Origin: JACCTU01 sp963769665
Lineage (GTDB): Bacteria; Actinomycetota; Thermoleophilia; Gaiellales; Gaiellaceae
Reading direction: 5' to 3'
DNA: 64,000 bases
NCBI GenBank assembly: GCA_963769665.1
Contig: CAVYMQ010000003.1
Location: 1,984,001-2,048,000, forward strand
The notes beneath the pieces are model-generated. The model ran no database searches. It saw only the letters and a program-made list of their open reading frames with translations, and was not told where the DNA came from. How positions within the stretch are numbered: position 1 is the first letter of the stretch; each line of letters starts with the position of its first letter. The translations under genes and the position numbers were made by a program. Shown here piece by piece: positions 23,945 through 32,259 of the stretch.

Positions 23945-24036
23945 TTGCAGATTCACCTCCCTTCATATGAGGTTCGGGTGCACTCCGAAGCAGGCGCTGC
24001 GACGGAACACCGGGAAGCCGGGGGAGGTGAATCTGC
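23945..24036 (-). promoter_or_regulatory. Structured pilin mRNA leader sequestering the ribosome-binding site
   Basis: On the minus strand GCAGATTCACCTCCC (24036-24022) is perfectly complementary to GGGAGGTGAATCTGC (23961-23947), which contains the pilin Shine-Dalgarno and ends two bases before the ATG. The 60-base loop holds smaller hairpins (CCGG-CTTC-CCGG; TTCGG...CCGAA). This 15-bp helix would block translation unless opened, so it is a candidate RNA switch, thermosensor or protein-binding site. Confidence 0.6.
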
Positions 24037-24336
24037 TGGCGTGAGAGTGACTTCTCGCTGGCAACGTGTGCGGTCACGCTTCAAACTCCTTGGCTTCCTG
24101 GCGGCCGCAACGCCTGTTGGTTCGTTACTTCCGCTTCATCGTGCAACGCTCGCCGCGATTAGACCCCCCGAAAGGGTTATCTCTGCTAACGCGTCTTGAA
24201 GATCACTCCCATGAGGGAGCAACGCCGCCGTGCATCGACGCGATAAGTGAATTAGCCGCGCGGCCGCGGTGGATGTTCAGTTCAAGTACGCGTTAGAGCA
24301 GCGGACTCTGCGCCCAATCAAGGGAGCGAAACCGAG
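24037..24336. other. Intergenic region between pilin leader and M15-like gene
   Basis: No convincing gene; a 52-codon frame (24041-24199, plus strand) is rejected below. It should contain divergent promoters, but no good -35/-10 pair is recognised. CCCGAAAGGG (24167-24176) is a small GAAA-loop hairpin. Confidence 0.4.
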
Positions 24337-25860
24337 ATGGATACGAACGACGGAATTCGGAAGTTTGTCGTCCGAGTCGTGCTCTTCGTTCTGATCGGCT
24401 GGGCCGTCGCACTTCTGCGCGCTGTCCGCCGTGATCGAGCGTGGGACGACTGGACGGATACGAACGGCGAATGGAAGCCGGCGCCGCTGCCCGTGGAGGA
24501 CGACTCCGACGAGCAGCCCGCGACACGGCGTCCGTTCCGCGCACACAAGCTTGCGACGAGCATGGGGCTCGTCGTTGTCTTCTTCGCAGCCGCGTCGTTC
24601 ACCGCGGCAGGTGGCGACATGGTCGCCAAGGCATTCGATCCCGCGCGTTGCGCGGCGCTGATGCAGGTCACCGGCGAGGACGACTCTGTCTGCGCCGACA
24701 TGATGAACGACGAGGCTGCTCCCGAAGCGATGCCGCTTCCGGACCCGGCAGCCGCGGCCCCCGAGGCAGCGGAGTCGGCACAGCCGGCCGAGCCGGCCAC
24801 CGAGGTTCCCGCGGAGCTCTCGGCCGATCTCGCCGCTTCGGAAGCGGGCGCCGACCTCGAGCCCGCAGCCGCCGCGGACGGAACGCTTGCATCCGAGCCG
24901 GCGGCGCCCTCGGCACCGGACGCTTCCGCAGCAGCTCCCGCTGCAAGTCCTGCCGCAGGTCCCGAGTCGTACGTCCTCGCACCCGAGGAGTCCGACGCCG
25001 CTGCCGAGCCGGCCAGGAGCGACACGCGCCACTGGGTCGTCAAGCGTGCGAAGGAGTCGAAGGTCGCTGCACCCGCCGTCGAAGCCGAAGGCGGAGCGCC
25101 GACCGTGTGGCTGAACCGGGCCCTTCCGGACCCGACGCCGCCCGCGAAGCGCCTGTCGCCCGCGTTCGCCAAGAACCTGCAGAGGATCTCGGGGAACAAC
25201 GGTGTCAGCTGGTCGCTCGTCCTCGGTGTCCTCCGCGCGGAAGGTGCACGGGACCGCGTCCCGGCGACCGTCCGTGAGCTGAACACGCTCGCTCGTGGCC
25301 TCAGCCAGCGCGGTGCCGCCGATAGCGAGTGGAACGCCGCACTGTCACTGTCCGGCCGCACGGGCTTCGCCGACCGCGCCGTCGCGCTCGCGCGCTACAA
25401 CCGCGTCGTCGGTCTGAAGGCGCTCGTCAACGGTCTCGAGGCCGAGAAGGAGACGCTCGCAGAGCGGCTGCTGCTCGACCCCCGGATCACGATGTACGGC
25501 GGAGGTCGTGAGGACGTCCACGAGGGCAGGATCGACGTTCGCGTGGTCATCCTCGTCTCGTACCTCGCAGAGTCGTACGGCGAGGTGACGGTTTCGAGCC
25601 TCTTCAGCGGCCACCGCAAGTACGCCCGCCCGGGTGTCGTCTCCGCGCACATCTACGGGCAGGCAGTGGACATCGCGACCGTCGGGAAACTTTCGATCGT
25701 CGGACACCAGCAGCCCGGGAGCGTGACCGAGAAGGCCGTTCGGTCGATCCTGATGCTGCCGGTCGAGCTCCAGCCCCGACAGGTGATCTCCCTGCTCGGC
25801 CTGGGCGGACCGTCGTTCCCGATGGCCAACCACGACGACCACATCCACGTCGGGTTCTAA
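24337..25860 (+). CDS. Membrane-anchored M15-like peptidase-fold protein
   Basis: Protein of 507 residues. TM helices at about 9-27 and 76-95, a long Ala/Pro/Glu-rich linker (about 130-270) suited to crossing the cell wall, a helical domain (about 285-385) and a C-terminal domain (about 385-507) with SAHIYGQAVDIATVG and NHDDHIHVGF. The spaced H...D and HxH match zinc ligands of M15 (VanY/endolysin-type) peptidoglycan peptidases, so it may trim cell wall peptides. It diverges from the pilin gene and lies 2 bases before the DUF192-pilin gene, suggesting a link to pilus passage through the wall. The family assignment rests on the last 60 residues. Confidence 0.65.
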   Translation: MDTNDGIRKFVVRVVLFVLIGWAVALLRAVRRDRAWDDWTDTNGEWKPAPLPVEDDSDEQPATRRPFRAHKLATSMGLVVVFFAAASFTAAGGDMVAKAFDPARCAALMQVTGEDDSVCADMMNDEAAPEAMPLPDPAAAAPEAAESAQPAEPATEVPAELSADLAASEAGADLEPAAAADGTLASEPAAPSAPDASAAAPAASPAAGPESYVLAPEESDAAAEPARSDTRHWVVKRAKESKVAAPAVEAEGGAPTVWLNRALPDPTPPAKRLSPAFAKNLQRISGNNGVSWSLVLGVLRAEGARDRVPATVRELNTLARGLSQRGAADSEWNAALSLSGRTGFADRAVALARYNRVVGLKALVNGLEAEKETLAERLLLDPRITMYGGGREDVHEGRIDVRVVILVSYLAESYGEVTVSSLFSGHRKYARPGVVSAHIYGQAVDIATVGKLSIVGHQQPGSVTEKAVRSILMLPVELQPRQVISLLGLGGPSFPMANHDDHIHVGF

Positions 25861-25862
25861 CG

Positions 25863-26375
25863 ATGAGCAACCGTCAAGCCACCATTCGGGTCGACGACCG
25901 CGTCGCGTGTGAACGCTGCGACGTCGCAGACCACCCCGTTTCCCGCATGCGCGGCTTGCTCGGTCGCTCTGATCTTCCGCGGGGCGAAGGGGTCCTCCTT
26001 CGCCCCGCGGGTTCCATCCACACCTTCTTCATGCGCTTTCCGATCGATGTCGTGTTTCTCGATGCCGACGATCGCGTCCTCGAGGTCGTGCCGCACCTGG
26101 CGCCATGGCGTGCGGCCGGCGTGAAAGGAGCTCGTGCCGTGCTTGAACTGGCAGCTGGAGAGGCGGACGCTCGCGGGATCCGCGCCGGATCGACGTTGAC
26201 GCTCGACGTCGAGAGCCCTGAGGCACACGTCGCCTTCAGGGAAGCAGCTCAGACGATGTCCGAGTACGTGATCATCCTGTTCGTGATCAGCGCGACGGTC
26301 ATGACGGCAATCGCACTCATGTCGGGCGTCGTCGCGGCTCTGATCAGTCTCGCCGCAGACATCTTCCCGGCATAG
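25863..26375 (+). CDS. DUF192 domain fused to Flp-pilin-like tail
   Basis: Protein of 170 residues in two parts. Residues about 5-120 form a DUF192 domain: SRMRGLLGRSDLPRGEGVLL, SIHTFFMRFPIDVVFLDAD and APWRAAGVKGARAVLELAAG are its signatures. Residues about 128-170 (QTMSEYVIILFVISATVMTA onward) look like a type IVb pilin hydrophobic helix, with the QTM-x-EY start of the nearby pilin but no glycine before it (AAQTM). No signal peptide precedes DUF192, so the DUF192 part would stay in the cytoplasm if the tail is a TM. It follows the M15-like gene by 2 bases. Confidence 0.85.
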   Translation: MSNRQATIRVDDRVACERCDVADHPVSRMRGLLGRSDLPRGEGVLLRPAGSIHTFFMRFPIDVVFLDADDRVLEVVPHLAPWRAAGVKGARAVLELAAGEADARGIRAGSTLTLDVESPEAHVAFREAAQTMSEYVIILFVISATVMTAIALMSGVVAALISLAADIFPA

Positions 26376-26419
26376 GCGCGTAGAGCGCTCTCCTCAACAT
26401 CTCGGCCGAGACTGCCGAC

Positions 26420-27925
26420 ATGTTAGGCGTGACCGCTAACGCAGTTCGCCGACTTGTTGCGTTCCTGGACAGGGAAGCGCTGGGCGTTGTCGTCGTAGCC
26501 TTTTTTGCTCTGTTCTCGCTCGTCGTGATCCCGCACATGCTCGTTCAGGACACGTGGCTGACGCTCGTCAGCGGGCGGGAGATCTCCGAGCACGGGCTGC
26601 CGCGCGTCGACTCCCTGACGGTGTGGTCTCGTGGCTCCTCCTGGATCGACCAGCAATGGCTTGCGCAGCTGCTGTTCTTCTGGACCCACGAGCTGGGAGG
26701 CATCAAGCTGGTGGCGCTGGCGCACGTCGCGGTCGTCGTTGCTGGGATCGCGTGTGCGGTCGCCGCGGCGAGGTCGCTCGGCGCGTCGGCGCTTGCGGTG
26801 GCGCTCGTGACACCGGCGATCTTCGTCGCGCCATGGGGGTACCAGATACGAGCGCAGACGTTCGCGATCCCGCTGTTCGTCTGGATCGTCTGGCTCCTCG
26901 CCGCCGACAGCCGTTCGCCGTCGCGGCGCGTCTTTCTCGTCTTTCCGCTCCTTGTCCTCTGGGGGAACCTCCACGGGACGGTCGTCCTGGCAGCGGCGCT
27001 CGTCGCACTGCGCGGGCTCACGTTCACGGTGGGAAGCATGCGGGCGCGCAAGCCGCTGCGGGAGTGGCTTCCGCGCGGTGTTGCCCTGATCTTCGGGCCT
27101 GCGGCGTGCCTCGTCGCGTCTCCGTACGGGTTCGACCTCGTCGCGTACTACCGAACGATGCTCATGAACTCGAATCTCAGAACGTTCGTGGTCGAATGGG
27201 GCCCGTCGACGCCGTCCTCGACGACGATCATGTTCTTCGGTCTCGCCTTCGTCACGGTCGGCCTCATCGCCCGGTTCGGCCATCGGTTGACCCCGACCGA
27301 GCGCATGATCCTCCTCGTCACCCTCGCAAGCGGCCTGCTCGCGATCAGAAGCATCATTTGGTTCGCGCTAGCCGTCCTCATCCTCGTGCCCTCGATGGTG
27401 GACAAGGTGCTTGTGCTGCCGCCGCTGATGTCGGGCAGGCTGAGACTGCCGGCCGCCGCGGCGGCGCTCGCAATCTCGGGAGCTGCGATCCTCGTCGTGG
27501 CGGCCGCACCGACGTCCTGGTACGTCCGCGAGTGGCCTGCCGCAGCGGGCGACCAGGTCGTGAGGCTCTCCTCCGACCCTCGTACCCAGGTCCTGAGCGA
27601 TGACCGGTACTCGGACTGGCTGCTCTGGGAGCACCCGGAGTTGATCGGGCGCATTGCGTACGACGTCAGGTTCGAGCTTCTCGATCGCGAGTCGCTCGAG
27701 CGCCTCTTCCGGTACGAGAATCGGATCGGGGCGGGCTCGAATCGACTAGCAGCCGACTTCGACGTGGTCGCGCTGGACCATCGCGTTCGCCCGGGTCTGG
27801 TCGAGTCGCTCACCTCGCCGCGCGGATTCCGCGTCGTGCACCGAGATCCCAAGATGACCGTGCTCGAGCGGGTCGACGCGGGCGCGGCCGAGGACGTGCA
27901 GGTTCACCTCGTCACGCGGGACTGA
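26420..27925 (+). CDS. Polytopic membrane protein, GT-C-like
   Basis: Integral membrane protein of 501 residues with about 9-10 TM helices. The first outside loop QDTWLTLVSGREISEHGLPRVDSLTVW then WIDQQWLAQLLFF is typical of a large actinobacterial/cyanobacterial family annotated as membrane glycosyltransferase-like (GT-C fold, with an acidic residue in the first loop). A soluble C-terminal part of about 130 residues (LSSDPRTQVLSDDRYSDWLLW) follows the last TM. It probably uses a polyprenyl-phosphate sugar donor; not proven. No clear ribosome-binding site. Confidence 0.65.
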   Translation: MLGVTANAVRRLVAFLDREALGVVVVAFFALFSLVVIPHMLVQDTWLTLVSGREISEHGLPRVDSLTVWSRGSSWIDQQWLAQLLFFWTHELGGIKLVALAHVAVVVAGIACAVAAARSLGASALAVALVTPAIFVAPWGYQIRAQTFAIPLFVWIVWLLAADSRSPSRRVFLVFPLLVLWGNLHGTVVLAAALVALRGLTFTVGSMRARKPLREWLPRGVALIFGPAACLVASPYGFDLVAYYRTMLMNSNLRTFVVEWGPSTPSSTTIMFFGLAFVTVGLIARFGHRLTPTERMILLVTLASGLLAIRSIIWFALAVLILVPSMVDKVLVLPPLMSGRLRLPAAAAALAISGAAILVVAAAPTSWYVREWPAAAGDQVVRLSSDPRTQVLSDDRYSDWLLWEHPELIGRIAYDVRFELLDRESLERLFRYENRIGAGSNRLAADFDVVALDHRVRPGLVESLTSPRGFRVVHRDPKMTVLERVDAGAAEDVQVHLVTRD

Positions 27926-27954
27926 GCCTCAAGGCGAACACCCAACGCGCCGAT

Positions 27955-28587
27955 GTGCAGGGTATGTCGGACTCGCAGGGCCGCCCCCTGTTGAACCTAC
28001 GCGACTGGGCTTTCAGGATCTCGCTTGCGACGATCTGGTTCTCCTTCGCGCAAGCCCACATAGTCCGGTGGTACCAGACGGGCGACGCACGCGGCGTCGG
28101 AGCGATCGCCGTCGAGACGGTCGTCGCGGTGATGTTCCTGATCCGGCGCGCGCCGATGGAGACGAGTGGCCGCGTCGTCGCGTGGATCGCCACGGTCCTC
28201 GGCACGTTCGGCCCTCTGTTGCTCCGGCCGACGGACGACAGCGGCGGAGCCGGTGCCGCACTCGTCCTACAGCTCGGCGGCGCGGCGTTCACCGTCATCA
28301 GCCTGCTCGCGATCGGGAAGTCGTTCGGACTGGTCGCGGCGAACCGTGGTGTCCGCACGAGCGGTCCGTACGGTCTCGTCCGGCACCCGGTGTACCTCGG
28401 GTACTTCGTGACGATCCTCGGCTACGTGCTGGAGAACCCTTCGTTCTGGAACCTCGCAGTCATGACGGGCGCGACGGCCGCCCAACTCGTGAGAATCAGC
28501 TGCGAGGAAGAGGTGCTCGTGCGCGACGAGGTCTACAGCGACTACCGCAACCGCGTTCGCTTCCGGCTCATCCCGTACATCTACTGA
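27955..28587 (+). CDS. Isoprenylcysteine methyltransferase-like membrane protein
   Basis: Protein of 210 residues with about five TM helices and the C-terminal ICMT/phospholipid methyltransferase block RTSGPYGLVRHPVYLGYF plus CEEEVLVRDEVYSDYRNRVRFRLIPYI, the SAM-binding motif of the family. The bacterial substrate is unknown; lipid or small isoprenoid methylation is possible. The start is GTG 27955 or ATG 27964. It follows the GT-C-like gene by 29 bases. Confidence 0.8.
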   Translation: MQGMSDSQGRPLLNLRDWAFRISLATIWFSFAQAHIVRWYQTGDARGVGAIAVETVVAVMFLIRRAPMETSGRVVAWIATVLGTFGPLLLRPTDDSGGAGAALVLQLGGAAFTVISLLAIGKSFGLVAANRGVRTSGPYGLVRHPVYLGYFVTILGYVLENPSFWNLAVMTGATAAQLVRISCEEEVLVRDEVYSDYRNRVRFRLIPYIY

Positions 28588-28604
28588 CGCCCGCCGGACG
28601 GCGA

Positions 28605-28675
28605 CTGCGGGGCTAGGATTCGAACCTAGACTACTCGGTCCAGAGCCGAGCGTCCTACCATTAGACGACCCCGCA
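28605..28675 (-). tRNA. tRNA-Gln (anticodon CTG)
   Basis: Minus-strand cloverleaf: acceptor TGCGGGG/CCCCGCA, anticodon stem CTCGG/CCGAG with loop CTCTGGA (anticodon CTG), T-arm GGTTCGAATCC with CTA closing pairs. CCA is not encoded. Confidence 0.93.
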
Positions 28676-28696
28676 AAGGGTCGTCCAGTGTAGCGA

Positions 28697-29578
28697 CTAG
28701 GTTTCGAGGCGGTACACGCTGACAAGGCTCTTCTCGGCCTCGGTGTCGATGTGTGCGACCACCTCGACGTACGGCTCGAGGCCCGAACCGGTGAGCTTCG
28801 CCTTCAGCACCTCGTCGACCTGGAAGATCCCCGACGAGTTGTTCATGACGATCTCGATCTTGACCGGACGCTCGTCGCCGTCGGCCACGATCACGTCCTC
28901 GATCGCCGCGGCGGAGAGCGAGTGGATCGACACGCGCCCGCGCTCGAACGGGATGCGCGAGCGGCCCTGCTCCATGTCGAGCGCGTCCGCGACGCGCACG
29001 ATTCCGGCCTCGAGCGTGAGCGGCTTGCCGTACTCGCGGTGGCTCGTGATCATCTGCAGCACCTCGCTGACGAGGACGGTGCGCTCGGGCTCGTCGTAGA
29101 GACCCTCGAGCAGCTGCTGGAGCTTCGGCTGGGCGAGGAAGAGGCTGAAGTCCTCGTGCCCGTCGCGATGGACCGACATGCCGATGCAGTGCGTCAGCGC
29201 GCCGAGGGTGACCGCGACCTCCGAGTCGTCGTTCGTCATGCCGTAGTCGCGCACGATCGAGGGCTCGACCCCGTGCTTGGTCAGCTGCCGGTGGAGCTTC
29301 AGTGCGATGTTCGCGACGATCTGGATGTGCACCCATGAGTGGTCGTTGATCTCGAGTCGCCCGACCGCGTTGACGTTGGCGACGTGCCACCACGCTTTCA
29401 GCTGGGTGTCGCCGTTGGCCCGTTCGATCAGCGTCCGCAGTTTGCGGTTCGCGCGCGACGGGACGTTGATCCGCATCCTCGCGACCGCCTCGGCGGGCGT
29501 GAGCTTGACCTCGCGCTCGGCCTCCTCGGAGGCCGGGGACTCGATTCGCTCCTCGGTTTCGGGGTCGAGGCCGCTCAC
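28697..29578 (-). CDS. HD-domain phosphohydrolase-like protein
   Basis: Protein of 293 residues. A helical domain contains NDHSWVHIQIVANIALKLH, THCIGMSVHRDGHEDF and ADALDMEQGR, which resemble the spaced H...HD...D metal site of HD phosphohydrolases. The last 90 residues are a beta-rich domain (KIEIVMNNSSGIFQVDEVLKAKL) resembling a small regulatory fold. It probably acts on a nucleotide or phosphorylated compound. It starts with GTG preceded by TAGGGT eight bases upstream, consistent with a near-leaderless mRNA. Confidence 0.75.
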   Translation of the reverse strand: MSGLDPETEERIESPASEEAEREVKLTPAEAVARMRINVPSRANRKLRTLIERANGDTQLKAWWHVANVNAVGRLEINDHSWVHIQIVANIALKLHRQLTKHGVEPSIVRDYGMTNDDSEVAVTLGALTHCIGMSVHRDGHEDFSLFLAQPKLQQLLEGLYDEPERTVLVSEVLQMITSHREYGKPLTLEAGIVRVADALDMEQGRSRIPFERGRVSIHSLSAAAIEDVIVADGDERPVKIEIVMNNSSGIFQVDEVLKAKLTGSGLEPYVEVVAHIDTEAEKSLVSVYRLET

Positions 29579-29600
29579 GCCTCGAAACCCTACTCCGCGC

Positions 29601-30335
29601 TCAGAGGTAGGTCGGGCCGTCGCTCGGCGGCGGCGGCGGCGGAGGCGAGTACGCCTCGGGCACGCCGGCGGGTGCTGCGCTTCGGCCCTGCGCGAGCGCG
29701 AAGTACATCAGTGTCCAGGCGATGGCGATGAACGGGACGACGACTGTGTTCGAGATCAGGCTTCTGGCGAAGTCGTTGATGCCGTCCGGGAGCCAGAAGG
29801 TGAGGATGCTGACGACGATGCTCGCGACGATCACCGCGCCGATCGTGATCACGATCACGCCGAACACGCTCCAGCCGTTGCCCTTCACGAGTTCACGACT
29901 GCGGCCGAACGACTCGCCTGCCGACTTGCCCTCGAGCACGATCGTCGGGACGATCAGCGACCAGATCGTCAGGAGGAAGAGTCCCGGAATGATCAGGAGG
30001 ACGAAGCCGAGCGCGATGCCGAGGCCGGCGAGGATCCCGGCGACGATCAGGGCCGGCAGGCGCGGCTGCACACGGCTGAACAGCTCGCCGATCGAGAGGT
30101 CCTGCTTGCCGTCGCGCACGTCCTGGACGGCCTCGACGAGCGCCCCCTGGAGCCAGAAGGTGCCGACGATGCTCGCGAGCCCTCCGATGATCGCCCCGAG
30201 CCAGCCGAGGAGCAGCGCGAACACGAGCGTGACCAGGCCCAGAACGAGGTAGACGATCAGCGCCAGCGGGACGAAGGTGCGCCAGTGGCCCTTGTAGAGC
30301 TCCCACGCCTCGCGAACGATTGCCCCGGGCTGCAC
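29601..30335 (-). CDS. Multi-pass membrane protein (GPDase membrane-domain-like)
   Basis: Protein of 244 residues with about six TM helices and the amphipathic start REAWELYKGHWRTFVPLALIVYLV; the loop IWSLIVPTIVLEGKSAGESFGRSRELVKGNGWSVFGV is diagnostic of the glycerophosphodiesterase membrane-domain/DUF975-like family, which has no settled function. The C-terminus is a short proline-rich tail. GTG start; upstream TAGTGT supports a short leader. It lies upstream of, and on the same strand as, the HD gene. Confidence 0.75.
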   Translation of the reverse strand: MQPGAIVREAWELYKGHWRTFVPLALIVYLVLGLVTLVFALLLGWLGAIIGGLASIVGTFWLQGALVEAVQDVRDGKQDLSIGELFSRVQPRLPALIVAGILAGLGIALGFVLLIIPGLFLLTIWSLIVPTIVLEGKSAGESFGRSRELVKGNGWSVFGVIVITIGAVIVASIVVSILTFWLPDGINDFARSLISNTVVVPFIAIAWTLMYFALAQGRSAAPAGVPEAYSPPPPPPPSDGPTYL

Positions 30336-30356
30336 TAGGCGCGGGACACTAACAGG

Positions 30357-32126
30357 TCAGGCGACTTCCGCCCAATCGCCGTACAACGACGTGTAGAGCC
30401 CCTGCTTCGCCATCAACTCGTCGTGTGTGCCCTGCTCGACGACCTTGCCGTGCTCGAGGACGACGATCAAGTCGGCGTCGCGGATCGTCGAGAGGCGGTG
30501 GGCGATGATGAACGCGGTTCGGCCGGCGAGGAGCTTGCGGAGCGCTCCCTCGATGCGGCGCTCGGTTCCGATGTCGACCGAGGACGTCGCCTCGTCCAAG
30601 ATCAGGATCCTCGGGTTCGCGAGCAGCGCTCGCGCGAAGGCGACGAGCTGACGCTGACCGAGCGAGAGGCGGGTGCCGCGCTCCTGGAGGTTTGTCTCGT
30701 AGCCGTCCTCGAGGCGCATCACGAAGTCGTGCGCACCGACGGCCTGCGCCGCCGCGACGATCTCTTCCGGGCTCGCGTCCGGGTTGCCGAACGCGATGTT
30801 GTCGCGGACGGTGCCGGCGAACAGGAACCCCTCCTGCGGGACGATCCCGAGCTGCCGCCGGAGCGACTCCTGCGTCACGGTCGTCGTGTCGATCCCGTCG
30901 ATCGTGATCCGACCTTCGGTCGGGTCGTAGAAGCGGGCGAGGAGCTTGGCGATCGTCGACTTGCCTGCGCCGGTGTGACCCACGAGCGCGACGGTCGTCC
31001 CGGGCGGGACGTCGAGATCGATCCCGTGCAGCACTTCGGGTCCCGTCCCGTACTTGAACCTGACGCCCTCGAACGCCACGCGGCCGTCGATCTGGGGGAG
31101 TGGGCGCGCGTCGGGAGCGTCGCGCACCTCGGGCTCTTCGTCGAGCACGCCGAGGATCTTGTCGAGCGCAGCGACCGCGGCGAGGAACGTGTTGTAGAGC
31201 TGCGACAGCTGCTGAACCGGGTCGAAGAAGTTCGAGACGTAGAGGATGAACGCGAACAGGACGCCCGGCGTGGTCTGTCCGTCGAAGACGAGCCAGCCGC
31301 CGTAGCCGAGCACGATCGCCGTAGCGGCAGCGGAGAGGAAGTCGACGAAGGGAAAGTAGAGGCCGTTCAGCACGACGGTCTGCTGGTTCGCCGCGCGGTA
31401 GTGCGAGTTGACCTCCTCGAAGCGCTGCTGGTTCCGGGGCTCGCGCGTGAAGGCCTGCACGACCCGCATGCCCGCGATGTCCTCGGCGAGCGTCGCCGTC
31501 ACGAGGCCAAGGCGCTCGCGCACCTGCGTGTATGCGCGAGCCGAGCGCACGCGGAAGATGCGCGTAGCGACGATGAGCGCGGGGATCACGGTCACCGTCG
31601 CGAGCGCGAGCTTCCAGTCGAGGTAGAAGAGGATGATCGTCGTCCCGATCAGCACCAGCGTGCTCTGCACGAGCGTCGTCACGCCGTCGGTGACGAGTTG
31701 GTCGAGGGCGTCGACATCGTTCGTGAGCCGGCTGATCACGACCCCCGCGCGGTTGCGCTCGTAGAAGCCGAGCGAGAGCTTCTGCAGGTGGCGGAAGAGG
31801 TCGTTGCGAAGGTCGGCCAGGATCCGCTCGCCGGTCCAGCCGGTGAAGTAGGTCTGGAGTGCGCCGGTCACGAGGCTGGCGACGCCCGCGGCGATCATGA
31901 GCGCGACGGTGATCGTCAGCAGCCGGAGGTCGCCTTGCCGGACGCCGTCGTCGATCGCGTACCGCGTCAGGAACGGCGGGATGAGGAAGGTGGCCGTCGC
32001 GAGGAGGAGCGAGACGATCGCGAGCGTCGTGCGAAGCCGATAGCGCTTCGTGTACCGCGCGAGGAAGCGGATCCTCCGCAACGTCGCGCGCCACGACCAG
32101 TCGCGGACGTCGGCGCCGCGCTGCAT
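30357..32126 (-). CDS. ABC exporter half-transporter, LSLGQ-type subunit
   Basis: Type IV (MsbA-like) ABC exporter half of 589 residues: six TM helices (about 30-320) and a nucleotide-binding domain with Walker A GHTGAGKST, Q-loop IVPQEGFLFAG, Walker B ILILDEATSS and H-loop IAHRLST. The signature is LSLGQ instead of LSGGQ. It pairs with the neighbouring subunit, which has Asp in place of the catalytic Glu, so the two look like a heterodimeric exporter with one degenerate ATP site (TM287/288 or TmrAB type). The ATG at 32126 follows GGAGG; the longer frame runs through the intergenic hairpin. Confidence 0.92.
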   Translation of the reverse strand: MQRGADVRDWSWRATLRRIRFLARYTKRYRLRTTLAIVSLLLATATFLIPPFLTRYAIDDGVRQGDLRLLTITVALMIAAGVASLVTGALQTYFTGWTGERILADLRNDLFRHLQKLSLGFYERNRAGVVISRLTNDVDALDQLVTDGVTTLVQSTLVLIGTTIILFYLDWKLALATVTVIPALIVATRIFRVRSARAYTQVRERLGLVTATLAEDIAGMRVVQAFTREPRNQQRFEEVNSHYRAANQQTVVLNGLYFPFVDFLSAAATAIVLGYGGWLVFDGQTTPGVLFAFILYVSNFFDPVQQLSQLYNTFLAAVAALDKILGVLDEEPEVRDAPDARPLPQIDGRVAFEGVRFKYGTGPEVLHGIDLDVPPGTTVALVGHTGAGKSTIAKLLARFYDPTEGRITIDGIDTTTVTQESLRRQLGIVPQEGFLFAGTVRDNIAFGNPDASPEEIVAAAQAVGAHDFVMRLEDGYETNLQERGTRLSLGQRQLVAFARALLANPRILILDEATSSVDIGTERRIEGALRKLLAGRTAFIIAHRLSTIRDADLIVVLEHGKVVEQGTHDELMAKQGLYTSLYGDWAEVA

Positions 32127-32177
32127 CGTCAGATGGCCTCCGGGCTGCCAGACTCTCATGTGAACACCGTGCGCAAT

Positions 32178-32208
32178 CGTGGCGAGGCCGCAAAGCGGCC
32201 TCGCCACG
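32178..32208 (-). terminator. Strong hairpin between the two ABC exporter genes
   Basis: A perfect 14-bp stem (CGTGGCGAGGCCGC and its complement) with an AAA loop in the 133-bp gap between the two exporter genes. It is terminator-like and could set the subunit ratio or protect the mRNA end. Confidence 0.65.
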
Positions 32209-32259
32209 CGCAAGATCCCTGAAGGCGGCCGCCCACGGCCGCAATACCGAGTACCCGCA

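Noticed and set aside
23947..24036. Possible c-di-GMP riboswitch before the pilin
   Set aside because: No conserved GEMM core (for example GACGCAAAG) was found; only the simple SD-sequestering helix is supported.
24041..24199. 52-codon plus-strand frame with GGGGAGGTG upstream
   Set aside because: The ribosome-binding site is only the other arm of the pilin-leader inverted repeat; the product is arginine-rich and without a known family. Kept as unlikely.
30349..32244. 631-codon frame on the minus strand over the ABC exporter
   Set aside because: Arginine-rich shadow of the exporter in another frame with no domain.
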